Position numbers and translations under genes: made by a program. From the NCBI GenBank assembly GCA_020441905.1, contig JAGRLG010000054.1:1-64000 (forward strand): DNA of 64,000 nucleotides. The letters are read 5' to 3'. Within the stretch, counting starts at the first letter, position 1. Each line of letters opens with the position of its first letter. Positions 56,327-64,000 of the stretch are shown piece by piece. The notes below the pieces were generated by a model that worked only from the letters and a program-made list of their open reading frames with translations, was not told the origin of the DNA and did no database searches. The DNA is from Rhodobiaceae bacterium. Lineage in GTDB: Bacteria; Pseudomonadota; Alphaproteobacteria; Rhizobiales; NORP267.

Positions 56327-57910
56327 ATGTTTGCCTGGAAGTCGCTGACCGCAATCGCTTGCCGGATGGGCCGAGACAGGTCGGGCAACATCGCCACCAT
56401 GTTTGCCATCATGGTCATTCCGCTGATCGGCCTGGTCGGCGCGGCAATCGACTATTCCAATGCCTACCGCGCCAAGTCGCGGATCCAGAACGCGCTCGAT
56501 GCCACCTCGCTGGCGGTCAACCGCTCCATCGGCACCATTCCCGAAAAGGACCTGAAGAAGATGGCCGAGGCCACCTTCCTGTCCAATATGGGTAGCGGGA
56601 TTTCGGCCGACCTGTCGAAGATCGACATCAAGGTCACCGATCGCGAGGTCACCCTGGCCGCCACCACCCATGTCAAGACCCTGTTCATGGCCCTGCTCGG
56701 CGTCGAGAACATGGCGGTCGGCGCCTCGTCGAGAACGGTTACCGGGCTGCAGACCTTCGAGATCGCCCTGGCGCTGGACAATTCCGGCTCGATGTATGGC
56801 AGCAAGATCCGCGACTTGAGGGATGCCGCGCGCGCCCTTACCGATACCATGTTCGCCGGCAAGGACACCTCCGACACCGTCAAGATCTCGGTCGTGCCCT
56901 TCGCCGCCGCGGTCAATGTCGGCCCGCAATACCGCAACGCCAGCTGGATCGACGGCAACGGCGTATCGCCGATCCACTCGGAGAATTTCACCACGACCGC
57001 CAACCGCTTCCAGCTTTTCGACAATATCGCCAATGCCAAATGGAAAGGCTGCGTCGAATCGCGGCCCCAGCCGCTCGATGTCGAGGACACCACGCCGGAC
57101 CCCAGCGTGCCGGAATCCTATTTCGTGCCCATGTTCGCCCCCGACGAGCCGGACTCGGACAATGCCGGTGGCGAGCCGGCCTACAACAACTATCTCGACG
57201 ACAATGTGTCGTCCAAGGGCAAGGGCAAGGGCAAGGGCAAGGGCAAGGGCAAGGGCAAGGGCGGCCCGACCTGGGCCGAGGCCCAGGGCAATACCGGCAA
57301 ATACAAGCCCGGCATTACCGCCGCCATCCGCGCCCAGTACGGCACCAAGGTCGGTCCCAATTTCCTCTGCGACTCCAATCCCATCACGGCGCTGACCAAC
57401 CGCAAATCCGATATTGTCAGCGCCCTGAACACCATGAACGCCTATGGCGGCACCAATATCCATGAAGGCGTGATGTGGGGCTGGCGCACCCTGACCGCCA
57501 ATGCGCCCTTCACCGAGGGCTTGCCGGATGGCACCCAGCACAACCACAAGATCATCGTTCTCATGACCGACGGCGAAAACCAGATGATCGGCCTCAACAA
57601 CGAGAACAAGTCGATGTATTCCGCCTATGGCTTTGCCAGCCAGGGCCGCCTGCGCCCGCCGACATCGAGCAGCGCGGCGCTGAAGCAGATGATGGACGAG
57701 CGCACCCAGCGCGCCTGCCGCAATGCCAAGCGCGCCGGCATCCTCATCTACACCATCCTTTTCGACTTCAACAACGGCGAAACCCGCGAATTGCTCAAGA
57801 ACTGCGCCAGCGACAAGGACAAGGCTTTCACCGCCGACAACGGCTCGGAACTGATCGCCACCTTCCAGAAGATCGCCAGCGAGCTCTCCGCCCTGCGCAT
57901 CGCCGAATAG
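56327..57910 (+). CDS. TadG-like pilus protein with von Willebrand A domain
   Basis: The 527-residue protein opens with RDRSGNIATMFAIMVIPLIGLVGAAIDYSNAYRAKSRIQNALD, the TadE/TadG N-terminal membrane segment with flanking charges. From about residue 145 a vWA domain follows, with the metal site DNSGSMYGSK and a second site LMTDGEN. Its insertion has a (KG)8 run. TadG-like proteins are pseudopilins or scaffold proteins of the Flp/Tad pilus, on the cell surface. No tad genes are adjacent, so it is an orphan. GGAGG lies at a good distance before the ATG. Confidence 0.9.
   Translation: MFAWKSLTAIACRMGRDRSGNIATMFAIMVIPLIGLVGAAIDYSNAYRAKSRIQNALDATSLAVNRSIGTIPEKDLKKMAEATFLSNMGSGISADLSKIDIKVTDREVTLAATTHVKTLFMALLGVENMAVGASSRTVTGLQTFEIALALDNSGSMYGSKIRDLRDAARALTDTMFAGKDTSDTVKISVVPFAAAVNVGPQYRNASWIDGNGVSPIHSENFTTTANRFQLFDNIANAKWKGCVESRPQPLDVEDTTPDPSVPESYFVPMFAPDEPDSDNAGGEPAYNNYLDDNVSSKGKGKGKGKGKGKGKGGPTWAEAQGNTGKYKPGITAAIRAQYGTKVGPNFLCDSNPITALTNRKSDIVSALNTMNAYGGTNIHEGVMWGWRTLTANAPFTEGLPDGTQHNHKIIVLMTDGENQMIGLNNENKSMYSAYGFASQGRLRPPTSSSAALKQMMDERTQRACRNAKRAGILIYTILFDFNNGETRELLKNCASDKDKAFTADNGSELIATFQKIASELSALRIAE
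57215..57262. repeat. 6-bp tandem repeat, 8 copies, in the TadG-like gene
   Basis: AAGGGC repeated eight times without error encodes a Lys-Gly run of 16 residues in a surface-exposed insertion of the vWA region. Such a long perfect repeat is prone to slippage in steps of two residues. Confidence 0.95.
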
Positions 57911-57933
57911 CGGCGTCCGGGAACGGACAATGG

Positions 57934-57961
57934 GCGGGGGCTTTATGCCCCCGCTTTTTTT
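57934..57961 (+). terminator. Rho-independent terminator after TadG-like gene
   Basis: Stem GCGGGGGC / GCCCCCGC, loop TTTAT, then seven T. Confidence 0.92.
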
Positions 57962-58038
57962 GGCCCCCGCCCGCGCCGCGCATCGCTGTTTGAACGCCGC
58001 CGCGCTATCATGGCCAGACAGGTCGAGGAGCCCTTGGC

Positions 58039-58554
58039 ATGGCCGCCCGCATCGAAGTTCATACCGGCGACATCACGCGCCTTGCCGTCGATGCCATCGT
58101 CAACGCCGCCAATGAGCGCTTGGCTGGCGGCGGCGGCGTCGATGGCGCCATTCACCGCGCCGCCGGGCCGGGCCTGCCGGCCGCCTGCCGCGCCATTGGC
58201 GGCTGCCCGACCGGGGACGCCCGCCTGACTCCCGGTTTCGATCTTCCCGCCCGCTTCGTCATTCACACCGTCGGCCCGGTGTGGCGGGGCGGCGAATTCG
58301 GCGAGGATGCCCTCTTGGCCGGCTGCTACCGCAACAGCCTGGCCCTTGCCGCCGCGCACCGGCTCGAAACGATCGCCTTTCCCGCCATCTCGACCGGCGT
58401 CTACGGCTTTCCCGCCCACCGCGCCGCCATGATCGCCGTTGACGCGGTGCGCGCCTTCACCGCCGCCTCGGACCAGATCTCGCGCGTCATATTCTGCTGT
58501 TTTTCCCCCGCCAGCGCCGCGCTGCATCTTGAGGCGCTTGCCGCCGGGGACTGA
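58039..58554 (+). CDS. Macrodomain protein (O-acetyl-ADP-ribose deacetylase type)
   Basis: The 171-residue protein is a single macrodomain: IEVHTGDITRLAVDAIVNAANERLAGGGGVDGAIHRAAG is the ADP-ribose binding N-terminal signature (NAAN and GGGGVDGAIH loops), and FVIHTVGPVW and FPAISTGVYGFPAHRAAMIAVDAV complete it. Such enzymes remove ADP-ribose from proteins or deacetylate O-acetyl-ADP-ribose. No toxin partner or ADP-ribosyltransferase is next to it. Repetitive DNA follows. Confidence 0.93.
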   Translation: MAARIEVHTGDITRLAVDAIVNAANERLAGGGGVDGAIHRAAGPGLPAACRAIGGCPTGDARLTPGFDLPARFVIHTVGPVWRGGEFGEDALLAGCYRNSLALAAAHRLETIAFPAISTGVYGFPAHRAAMIAVDAVRAFTAASDQISRVIFCCFSPASAALHLEALAAGD

Positions 58555-58638
58555 CCTTCGCCCTCTTCCCGTCTTCTTCCATTAAGCCGGGGGCGCCCGG
58601 GGCGCCCGGGGCGTCCGGCGCCTGCCCCCTGTCGCCAG

Positions 58639-58742
58639 GTCCTGCCGACCAGTCCTGCCGACCAGTCCTGCCGACCAGTCCTGCCGCCAAGTCCTGCCGC
58701 CAAGTCCTGCCGCCCAGTCCTGCCGCCAAGTCCTGCCGCCCA
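58639..58742. repeat. 13-bp tandem repeat, 8 copies
   Basis: The unit is GTCCTGCCG followed by ACCA, CCAA or CCCA. The first three copies are identical, the others vary only in the last four bases. It is intergenic, between a macrodomain gene and the zur promoter. Confidence 0.95.
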
Positions 58743-58852
58743 CAATCTCGCCGCCATCTACAGCCAATCCCCCTCTTGCCCGCCATCGCCCAGTGCCATC
58801 GCCCAGTGCCATCGCCCGGCGCCGCGGCCGGCGCAAAACATTTGATTTCCCG

Positions 58853-58870
58853 GTTATGTAATTTTATAAC
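58853..58870. promoter_or_regulatory. Zur box
   Basis: GTTATGTAATTTTATAAC is an 18-bp imperfect palindrome with GTTAT/ATAAC ends and AT-rich centre, the form of alphaproteobacterial Zur operators. It lies 103 bp before zur and the znu genes, in an otherwise GC-rich region. Confidence 0.7.
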
Positions 58871-58972
58871 ATTTCACGGACGGCCCATGGCGCCGGGGCC
58901 GCCAATGCACAGGACGCGATTTGGACCGGCGGGCCCGCCACTTGGGGGCGCGCCACCTGGAGGACGACGATC

Positions 58973-59437
58973 ATGCAGCCGCATAGCGCTTTGCCAGCGC
59001 AGGGGGCATTGCCGCGCAACCAGCGCCTGGTGCTCGACGCCCTGCGCAAGGTGCGCGGCCCGCGCACCGCCTATGAGCTGCTTGAGAACCTGCGCGATCA
59101 GGGTTTTCGCGCGCCCCTCACCGTCTACCGCGCCCTCGACGGCCTGCGCGACAAGGGGCTGGTGCATCGTATCGAGAGCATCAAGGCCTTCATCGCCTGC
59201 TGCGAACACGACCATGAGGATCGCCCTGCCTTTGCCCTGTGCGAGAGCTGCGGCGCCGTGGTCGAGATCGAGGATGCCGGCATGGTGTCGCGGCTCGAAA
59301 GCATCTGTGCCCGCACCGGCTTCAAGCTCAAGAAGGCGATGATCGAGATGACCGGCACCTGCGCGCCCTGCGCCTCCGGCGCCGGTTCCGGCACCGGCCG
59401 CGGATCTCGCTCCCTGCCGGGAAGGGACCGCGCATGA
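58973..59437 (+). CDS. zur: Zinc uptake regulator Zur (Fur family)
   Basis: The 154-residue protein has a Fur-type winged helix (RNQRLVLDALRKVRGPRTAYELLENL, then VYRALDGLRDKGLVHRIES) and zinc ligands: CCEHDHE, CESCG and GTCAPCA near the C-terminus. The lack of the His-rich Fur sensor block and the znu neighbours make Zur the best call. It represses zinc uptake when zinc is plentiful, probably through the box at 58853. The C-terminus is extended by a Gly/Arg-rich tail. A 40-residue ORF overlaps its stop by 4 bp. Confidence 0.92.
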   Translation: MQPHSALPAQGALPRNQRLVLDALRKVRGPRTAYELLENLRDQGFRAPLTVYRALDGLRDKGLVHRIESIKAFIACCEHDHEDRPAFALCESCGAVVEIEDAGMVSRLESICARTGFKLKKAMIEMTGTCAPCASGAGSGTGRGSRSLPGRDRA

Positions 59438-59556
59438 AAAGCCCGCAAACACCCGCCCCGGCCTCCATTCTGCGCCTTGGCGGCGCCGAGCGGCTCGCTA
59501 TCGCCGCTGGCGCCAGCGCCGTGCTGTGGCTCGCCGTGTGGTGGGCCATCGGTTGA
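59434..59556 (+). CDS. Small 40-residue membrane ORF between zur and znuC
   Basis: The ATG overlaps the zur stop (ATGA). The product is a short polar start (MKSPQTPAPASILRLGGAERL) followed by one hydrophobic helix (AIAAGASAVLWLAVWWAIG). It ends 10 bp before znuC. The coupling and membrane character suggest a real small protein of the zinc uptake operon, but I know no family. Confidence 0.5.
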   Translation: MKSPQTPAPASILRLGGAERLAIAAGASAVLWLAVWWAIG

Positions 59557-59566
59557 GGTCGATCCC

Positions 59567-60310
59567 ATGAGCAGCGCCATCACCTTCGACAATGTCACCC
59601 TTGGCTATGAGCGCCATCCCGCCATCCACCATCTGAGCGGCACGGTGGATGCCGGCGACCTGCTGGCGGTGATCGGTCCCAATGGAGCCGGCAAGTCGAC
59701 CCTTCTCAAGGGACTGGCCGGCCTGCTGCGCCCGCTCGAAGGCCGCATCGCCATGGCGGGCGGGCGTCGCGACATCGCCTATCTGCCCCAGCGCAGCCAG
59801 GTCGACCGCGCCTTCCCGCTTTCGCTGTTCGACTTCGTCGCCATGGGCGGCTGGCGCCGCACCGGCTGGCTGCGCCGCATTGCCGGCGGCGAACGGGCAA
59901 GGATCGCCGCGGCAATAGATGCCGTCGGGCTGACCGGCTTCGAGGGCCGCGTCATCGCCACCCTGTCGGGCGGCCAGATGCAGCGCGCCCTGTTCGCCCG
60001 CCTGCTGCTCCAGGATGCTCCGCTGATGCTGCTCGATGAACCCTTCACCGCCATCGACGAGGCGACGGCGAAGGACCTCATGGCCATGGTTCTGCGCTGG
60101 CACGGCGAGGGGCGCACCGTGGTCGCGGTCCTCCACGATATGGATCTGGTGCGCGCGCACTTTCCCCGCACCCTGGTGCTGGCCCGCGAACAGGTCGCCT
60201 GGGGACCGACTGCAAAGATCCTGGCGTCGCCCGACCCCATGGCCGCCGCGCGCAAGATGATGGAAGCCTGGGACGAACATGCCGCCATCTGCGGCCGGCG
60301 GGCGGCATGA
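59567..60310 (+). CDS. znuC: Zinc ABC transporter ATP-binding protein
   Basis: The 247-residue ATPase shows Walker A GPNGAGKSTLLKGLAG, signature LSGGQMQRALFARLL, Walker B LMLLDEPFTAID and the H-loop VLHDMD. It energises zinc import with ZnuB and ZnuA. The ATG at 59567 fits the family start (MSSAITFDNVTLGYE). znuB overlaps its stop by 4 bp. Confidence 0.94.
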   Translation: MSSAITFDNVTLGYERHPAIHHLSGTVDAGDLLAVIGPNGAGKSTLLKGLAGLLRPLEGRIAMAGGRRDIAYLPQRSQVDRAFPLSLFDFVAMGGWRRTGWLRRIAGGERARIAAAIDAVGLTGFEGRVIATLSGGQMQRALFARLLLQDAPLMLLDEPFTAIDEATAKDLMAMVLRWHGEGRTVVAVLHDMDLVRAHFPRTLVLAREQVAWGPTAKILASPDPMAAARKMMEAWDEHAAICGRRAA

Positions 60311-61200
60311 CCGCGGCGGATTTCCTGCACGCGCCGGCCGAGTTCCTGTTCGGCCCCTTTGGCGAATTCGCCTTTATGAAGCGCGCCCTCGTCGGCAGCC
60401 TCGCGCTGTGCCTCGGCGCCGTGCCGGTCGGCGTCTTTCTCATGCTGCGCCGCATGAGCCTGATCGGCGACACCATGGCCCATGCCATCCTGCCCGGGGT
60501 TGCCGTCGGCTATCTGATGTCGGGGCTCTCGCTCACCGCCATGAGCATCGGCGGCCTTGCCACCGGCCTCGCCGTTGCCCTGCTGGCCGGCCTCGTCACC
60601 CGCACCACGGTCATCAGGGAAGACGCCAGCTTCGCCGCTTTCCACCTCATCGCCCTGTCGATCGGCGTCGTCATCGTCTCCGTGCGCGGCTCCAATATCG
60701 ACCTGCTGCATGTGCTTTTCGGCACCGTGCTCGCCCTCGACAACGGCGCGGTCGCGTTTCTCGCCAGCGTCGCCACGGTGACCATGGCCGCCCTCGCCCT
60801 CCTCTATCGGCCGCTGGTGATCGAGTGTATCGACCCTATTTTCTTGCGCACGGTCAGCCGCGCCGGCGGCCTCGCCCATATCGGCTTCCTGATGCTGCTG
60901 GTGCTCAACATGGTGGCCGGCTTTCATGCCCTCGGCACCCTGCTGGCAATCGGCATCATGATCCTGCCCGCCGTCGGCGCAAGGTTCTGGGCCCATGACA
61001 TCACCGGCCTTCTCCTCGCCGCTCTCATGATCGGCGCGCTGTCCTGCTGGCTCGGGCTGCTCGCCTCGTTTCATCTCGACCTGCCGTCGGGCCCCGCCAT
61101 CGTTCTTGTCGCAGGCGGCCTCTATCTTGCCTCGATGCTGCTGGGGGCCAATGGCGGCCTGGCCTGGCGCCTGCTCCCGGCGCGCCATCTCGAAGCGTGA
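60307..61200 (+). CDS. znuB: Zinc ABC transporter permease
   Basis: The 297-residue ABC-3 family permease has about eight hydrophobic helices: RALVGSLALCLGAVPVGVFLMLRRMSLIGDTMAHAILPG is the family start, and PAVGARFWAHDITGLLLAALMIGALSCWLGL a late block. It forms the membrane channel of the zinc importer. znuA follows 17 bp later. Confidence 0.93.
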   Translation: MTAADFLHAPAEFLFGPFGEFAFMKRALVGSLALCLGAVPVGVFLMLRRMSLIGDTMAHAILPGVAVGYLMSGLSLTAMSIGGLATGLAVALLAGLVTRTTVIREDASFAAFHLIALSIGVVIVSVRGSNIDLLHVLFGTVLALDNGAVAFLASVATVTMAALALLYRPLVIECIDPIFLRTVSRAGGLAHIGFLMLLVLNMVAGFHALGTLLAIGIMILPAVGARFWAHDITGLLLAALMIGALSCWLGLLASFHLDLPSGPAIVLVAGGLYLASMLLGANGGLAWRLLPARHLEA

Positions 61201-61216
61201 CATCGCGAGGCAAGCC

Positions 61217-62137
61217 GTGAAGATGCTCCGTTGTCTCATTTGTCTCGCCGTCCTTGCCGCGCCGCTGCTTGGCGCCGCGCCGGCACCCGCCGCGCCGGCA
61301 CAAAGGGTCGTCGCCAGTTTCTCCATTCTTGCCGACATGGTCAGCCAGGTCGGCGGCGACAGGGTGCGCGTCTCGGCCCTGGTCGGGCGCGGCGCCGATG
61401 CCCATGTCTTCGAGCCCGCCCCGCGCGACGTCAGAACGATGGGCGAGGCCAGCCTGTTCATCGTCAACGGCCTTGGTTTCGAGGGCTGGACGGCACGCCT
61501 GATCGAGGCCGCCGGCTTTTCCGGACCCGTGGCGGTCGCGTCGAACGGCATCACCCCGCTGCCCGCCGAGCCCGGCCGCCGCGATCACGACGGCGGCGCG
61601 CGGGACGGCGCCAGCGATCCCCATGCCTGGCAGGACCTGCAAAACGCCCTGGTCTATGTCGCCAATATCGCCCGCGCACTGTGCGGTATCGACGCCGAAG
61701 GCTGCCCCGCCTATGAGGACAACGCCACCCGCTACAACGCCGCCATCACCGCCCTGGACAGGGAAATCCGCGATTCCCTTGGCCGCCTGCCGGAAGGAAA
61801 GCGCAGGATCATCACTTCGCACGATTCCTTCGCCTATTTCGCCAGGGCCTATGGCGTGGAGATGCTGGCGCCCGTCTCGACCAGCACCGACACCGAACCT
61901 TCCGCGCGCGACGTCGCGGCCCTGATCCGCCAGATTCGCGATCAGGGCGTAACCGCGCTCTTTGTCGAAAACGCCTCCGACAGGCGCCTGCTGGAGCAGA
62001 TCGCGCGCGAGACCGGCATTGCCATTGGCGGCGAGCTTTTCTCCGACACCCTGTCGCAACCGGGCGGTCCGGCGGCGACCTATCTCGACATGATGCGCCA
62101 CAATGCGCGCCAGCTGCTGGCCGCCTTCGGCGCCTGA
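61217..62137 (+). CDS. znuA: Zinc ABC transporter substrate-binding protein
   Basis: The 306-residue protein has a signal peptide (MLRCLICLAVLAAPLLGAAPAPAAPA) and the cluster A-I binding-protein fold: VVASFSILADMVSQVGGDRVRVSALVGRGADAHVFEP has the first metal His, SDPHAWQDLQNALVYVANI the second, and TSHDSFAYFARAYG the third. The His-rich loop usual in ZnuA is short here (RRDHDGG). It binds zinc in the periplasm. Start is GTG at 61217 or the ATG at 61223. Confidence 0.9.
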   Translation: MKMLRCLICLAVLAAPLLGAAPAPAAPAQRVVASFSILADMVSQVGGDRVRVSALVGRGADAHVFEPAPRDVRTMGEASLFIVNGLGFEGWTARLIEAAGFSGPVAVASNGITPLPAEPGRRDHDGGARDGASDPHAWQDLQNALVYVANIARALCGIDAEGCPAYEDNATRYNAAITALDREIRDSLGRLPEGKRRIITSHDSFAYFARAYGVEMLAPVSTSTDTEPSARDVAALIRQIRDQGVTALFVENASDRRLLEQIARETGIAIGGELFSDTLSQPGGPAATYLDMMRHNARQLLAAFGA

Positions 62138-62152
62138 GCGCCGCACCTTTAC

Positions 62153-62296
62153 CTAGTCGTCATCGTCATTGAGCACGCGATGGGCGGCGCCATCGAGATC
62201 TTCGAACTGGCCCGAACGCAGGGCCCACAGGAACGCGGCAAGGCCAAGCCCGCCGAGAACGAGCGCCGCCGGAATGAGAACCAGGAGACTGGTCAT
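62153..62296 (-). CDS. ccoS: Cbb3-type cytochrome oxidase assembly protein CcoS
   Basis: The 47-residue protein has one N-terminal membrane helix (TSLLVLIPAALVLGGLGLAAFLWAL) followed by RSGQFEDLDGAAHRVLNDDDD, the CcoS signature (SGQF.DL.GA..RIL.DDD). It is needed for heme and copper insertion into cbb3 oxidase. Its ATG overlaps the ccoI stop (ATGA), so it is coupled to ccoI. Confidence 0.95.
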   Translation of the reverse strand: MTSLLVLIPAALVLGGLGLAAFLWALRSGQFEDLDGAAHRVLNDDDD

Positions 62297-64000
62297 GCCG
62301 CCGCCTCCAGCTCTCCCTCGCCGCCCGGCGCAGCCCCTCCGCCATGTGGAACCGCAACCGCCCGCGCCGGCGCCGGGGCGAAATCGCCGCGCAGGCGCAA
62401 GCCGTTAAGCGTCACCAGCAAGGACGACGACGACATGGCGATGGCGGCGATGAGGGGCGAAGCCTGGCCGGCCATGGCCAGCGGCACCGCCAGCAGGTTA
62501 TAGCCCAGCGCGAGGGCGAAATTGCCGCGCACGATGCCCATGGCGCGGCGCGCCAGCACGATCATGTCGGCGACCGCCGCCAGCCTTTCGCCGAGAAAGA
62601 CGAAGCTGGCCTGCGTGCTCGCCACCGCCGCCGCGCTGCCCGGCGACATCGAGACATGCGCCTGCGCCAGGGCCGGCGCGTCATTGATGCCGTCGCCCAC
62701 CATCAGCACGCGGCGGCTCGAGGCCCGCAGTTGCTTGAGCCGCGCCACCTTGTCCTGGGGCCGGGCGCCCGAGATCGCACGCTTTATGCCGAGCAGTGAC
62801 GCCGCGCTGTCCACCGCGCCGGCGCGATCTCCCGACAATAGCTCGACATCGAGGCCGAGCGCGCCAAGCCGCGCCAGCGTCTCGGCGGCATCCTCGCGCA
62901 ACCGGTCCTCAAAAGCGAAGCGAACCGGCAGGCCCTGTTCCCACGACAGCCACATTTCCATCTGCTGGCCGCCGCCATCCTGCGCCCCAGCCGCCTCGCC
63001 GCCGCTCCAGCCGGCCCGGCCGAGCCGCACCATTCCCGAGCGTGTCTTTCCTTCAAGGCCGCTGCCGGCGATCTCGCGCACCGCGCTGACCGGAGCCGGG
63101 GCGATGCCGCGCTCCGCCGCCGCGGCGACGATGGCGCGGGCCAGCGGGTGGCGGCTGTCGCGGGCAAGGCCGGCGGCCAGCGCCAGCGCCTCGGGGTCCG
63201 GCGGCGCGGCGAAGACCGCCTGGGGGCGCCCCAGGGTAAGCGTTCCCGTCTTGTCGAATACAACGGTGTCGATCTGGGCCAGCCGTTCCAGCGCCGTGCC
63301 GTCCTTGACCATGACGCCGCTGCGGAAGGCGACGCCGCTCGCCACCACCTGGACCACCGGCACCGCAAGGGCCAGCGCGCAGGGGCAGGTGATGATCAGC
63401 ACCGCGGTGGCGGCCACCAGCGCCTGATGCCAGTCGCCGCTCGCCCATAGCCAGCCGGCAAAGGTCGCGGCGGCCAGCACATGGACGGCCGGGGCATAGA
63501 TCCGCGTCAGCCGGTCGGCCAATGCGACATGGGCCGACTTGCCCTTCTCCGCCGCCTCCATCAGGCGGATGACCTCGCTCAGGAAAGTGTCTTCGCCCGC
63601 CGCCAGCACCCGCAGCACCAGTGGCCCGGACAGGTTGAGGCAGCCGGCATGGACGGTGGCGCCGGGTTCGGCCGCTTCGGGCACGCTTTCGCCGGTGACC
63701 AGCGAGCGGTCGAGATCGCTCACCCCCTCGATCACCGTGCCGTCGACAGGCACGCGCTCGCCCGCCGCAACCGCAACCAGCGCCCCGGCGCCGACCTGCG
63801 ACAGCGGCACATAGCGCCGCCCGCCATCGGCTTCGACCAGCGTCGCCCCGGCGGCGTTGAGCGCCATCAATTCCCGAACCGCCGAATGCGCCCGCGCCCG
63901 CATCCGCAGATCGAGATAGCGGCCGATGAGGAGAAAAAACAGCAGGCTCACCGAGGCGTCGAAATAGGCATGCGGGCCATGGGTGATGGTCTCGAACAGG
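62293..64000 (-). CDS. ccoI: Cbb3 oxidase copper-translocating P-type ATPase (cut by right edge)
   Basis: The visible part (about 569 codons) lacks the N-terminal metal-binding domain, beyond position 64000. It shows the P1B core: TGESVPEAAEPG in the actuator domain, ITCPCALALAVPVV with the CPC metal site, VFDKTGTLTLGRP with the phosphorylated Asp, and MVGDGINDAPALAQAHV. The C-terminal helices and tail complete it. As CcoI/FixI it exports copper to the periplasm for cbb3 oxidase assembly; ccoS follows in the same operon. Confidence 0.93.
   Translation of the reverse strand, partial: LFETITHGPHAYFDASVSLLFFLLIGRYLDLRMRARAHSAVRELMALNAAGATLVEADGGRRYVPLSQVGAGALVAVAAGERVPVDGTVIEGVSDLDRSLVTGESVPEAAEPGATVHAGCLNLSGPLVLRVLAAGEDTFLSEVIRLMEAAEKGKSAHVALADRLTRIYAPAVHVLAAATFAGWLWASGDWHQALVAATAVLIITCPCALALAVPVVQVVASGVAFRSGVMVKDGTALERLAQIDTVVFDKTGTLTLGRPQAVFAAPPDPEALALAAGLARDSRHPLARAIVAAAAERGIAPAPVSAVREIAGSGLEGKTRSGMVRLGRAGWSGGEAAGAQDGGGQQMEMWLSWEQGLPVRFAFEDRLREDAAETLARLGALGLDVELLSGDRAGAVDSAASLLGIKRAISGARPQDKVARLKQLRASSRRVLMVGDGINDAPALAQAHVSMSPGSAAAVASTQASFVFLGERLAAVADMIVLARRAMGIVRGNFALALGYNLLAVPLAMAGQASPLIAAIAMSSSSLLVTLNGLRLRGDFAPAPARAVAVPHGGGAAPGGEGELEAAA

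Larger units (their letters stand above)
58555..58972. other. Repeat-rich intergenic region before zur
   Basis: The 418-bp gap is largely tandem repeats: a 9-bp GGGCGCCCG array (58591-58617), eight 13-bp units (58639-58742) and a second 13-bp pair (58788-58813). The repeats give long spurious open frames on the minus strand in all three phases, since 13 is not a multiple of 3. The zur promoter and Zur box lie at the right end. Confidence 0.75.

Noticed and set aside
58401-58836. Minus-strand ORFs full of AAGLGGRTWRQD repeats
   Set aside because: They arise from the 13-bp DNA repeat read in all three frames; no start site, family or codon bias supports them.

Overview
The window looks like ordinary chromosome from a GC-rich alphaproteobacterium. 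Evidence: ethylmalonyl-CoA (EMC) pathway genes, PHB genes with a PhaR regulator, a class II (cobalamin-dependent) ribonucleotide reductase, a CpdR-like regulator beside ftsEX, cbb3 oxidase assembly genes, and a tlpA / argH-lptM-lysA-TIGR02302 / ftsEX gene order that I recall from Hyphomicrobiales and related orders. I cannot name the species. I see no rRNA, tRNA, prophage, insertion sequence, CRISPR array or defence island.

Layout. 1-4.2 kb: dsbB (cut by the left edge), an HNH endonuclease, a DNA glycosylase, gluQRS and pcaHG. 4.4-16.3 kb: a soluble hybrid histidine kinase, ethylmalonyl-CoA mutase (ecm), a nitrilase, crotonyl-CoA carboxylase/reductase (ccr), a chemoreceptor, a YihY protein and methylsuccinyl-CoA dehydrogenase (mcd). 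16.3-20.6 kb: msrB, an unknown membrane protein, a host-attachment-like protein, an SDR and a trans-sulfuration enzyme. 20.7-25.3 kb: a twin-membrane-segment protein, a cobalamin adenosyltransferase, a rhomboid protease, etfBA and hbd. 25.4-36.5 kb: tlpA, argH, lptM, lysA, a TIGR02302 protein, a response regulator, a zinc-ribbon protein, ftsEX, a YdcF protein and plsC. 36.6-48.3 kb: nrdJ, chaC, the chorismate mutase-hisC-tyrC operon, metXW, gloB, a cupin and an antiporter. 48.4-51.5 kb: phaB, phaA and phaR. 51.6-58.6 kb: small unknown genes, rpmF, mtgA, ispA, ispG, a TadG-like protein and a macrodomain protein. 58.9-62.1 kb: zur, a 40-residue membrane ORF, znuC, znuB and znuA. 62.1-64 kb: ccoS and ccoI (cut by the right edge).

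How it works together. PhaA and PhaB make 3-hydroxybutyryl-CoA. Its crotonyl-CoA derivative feeds PHB turnover or the EMC pathway (Ccr, Ecm, Mcd). EtfAB can take electrons from Mcd. The adenosyltransferase supplies AdoCbl to Ecm and to NrdJ.

The most interesting signal is regulatory. Copies of a TGC-N3-GCA motif, some with an identical 13-bp core, lie upstream of ccr, hbd, mcd, ecm and phaR, with weaker copies before etfB and phaA. This suggests that PhaR co-ordinates the EMC pathway with PHB. A second theme is an unusual density of short tandem repeats (6-22 bp units), both in genes and between them, two of them spanning stop codons. I found no clearly new enzymatic system.
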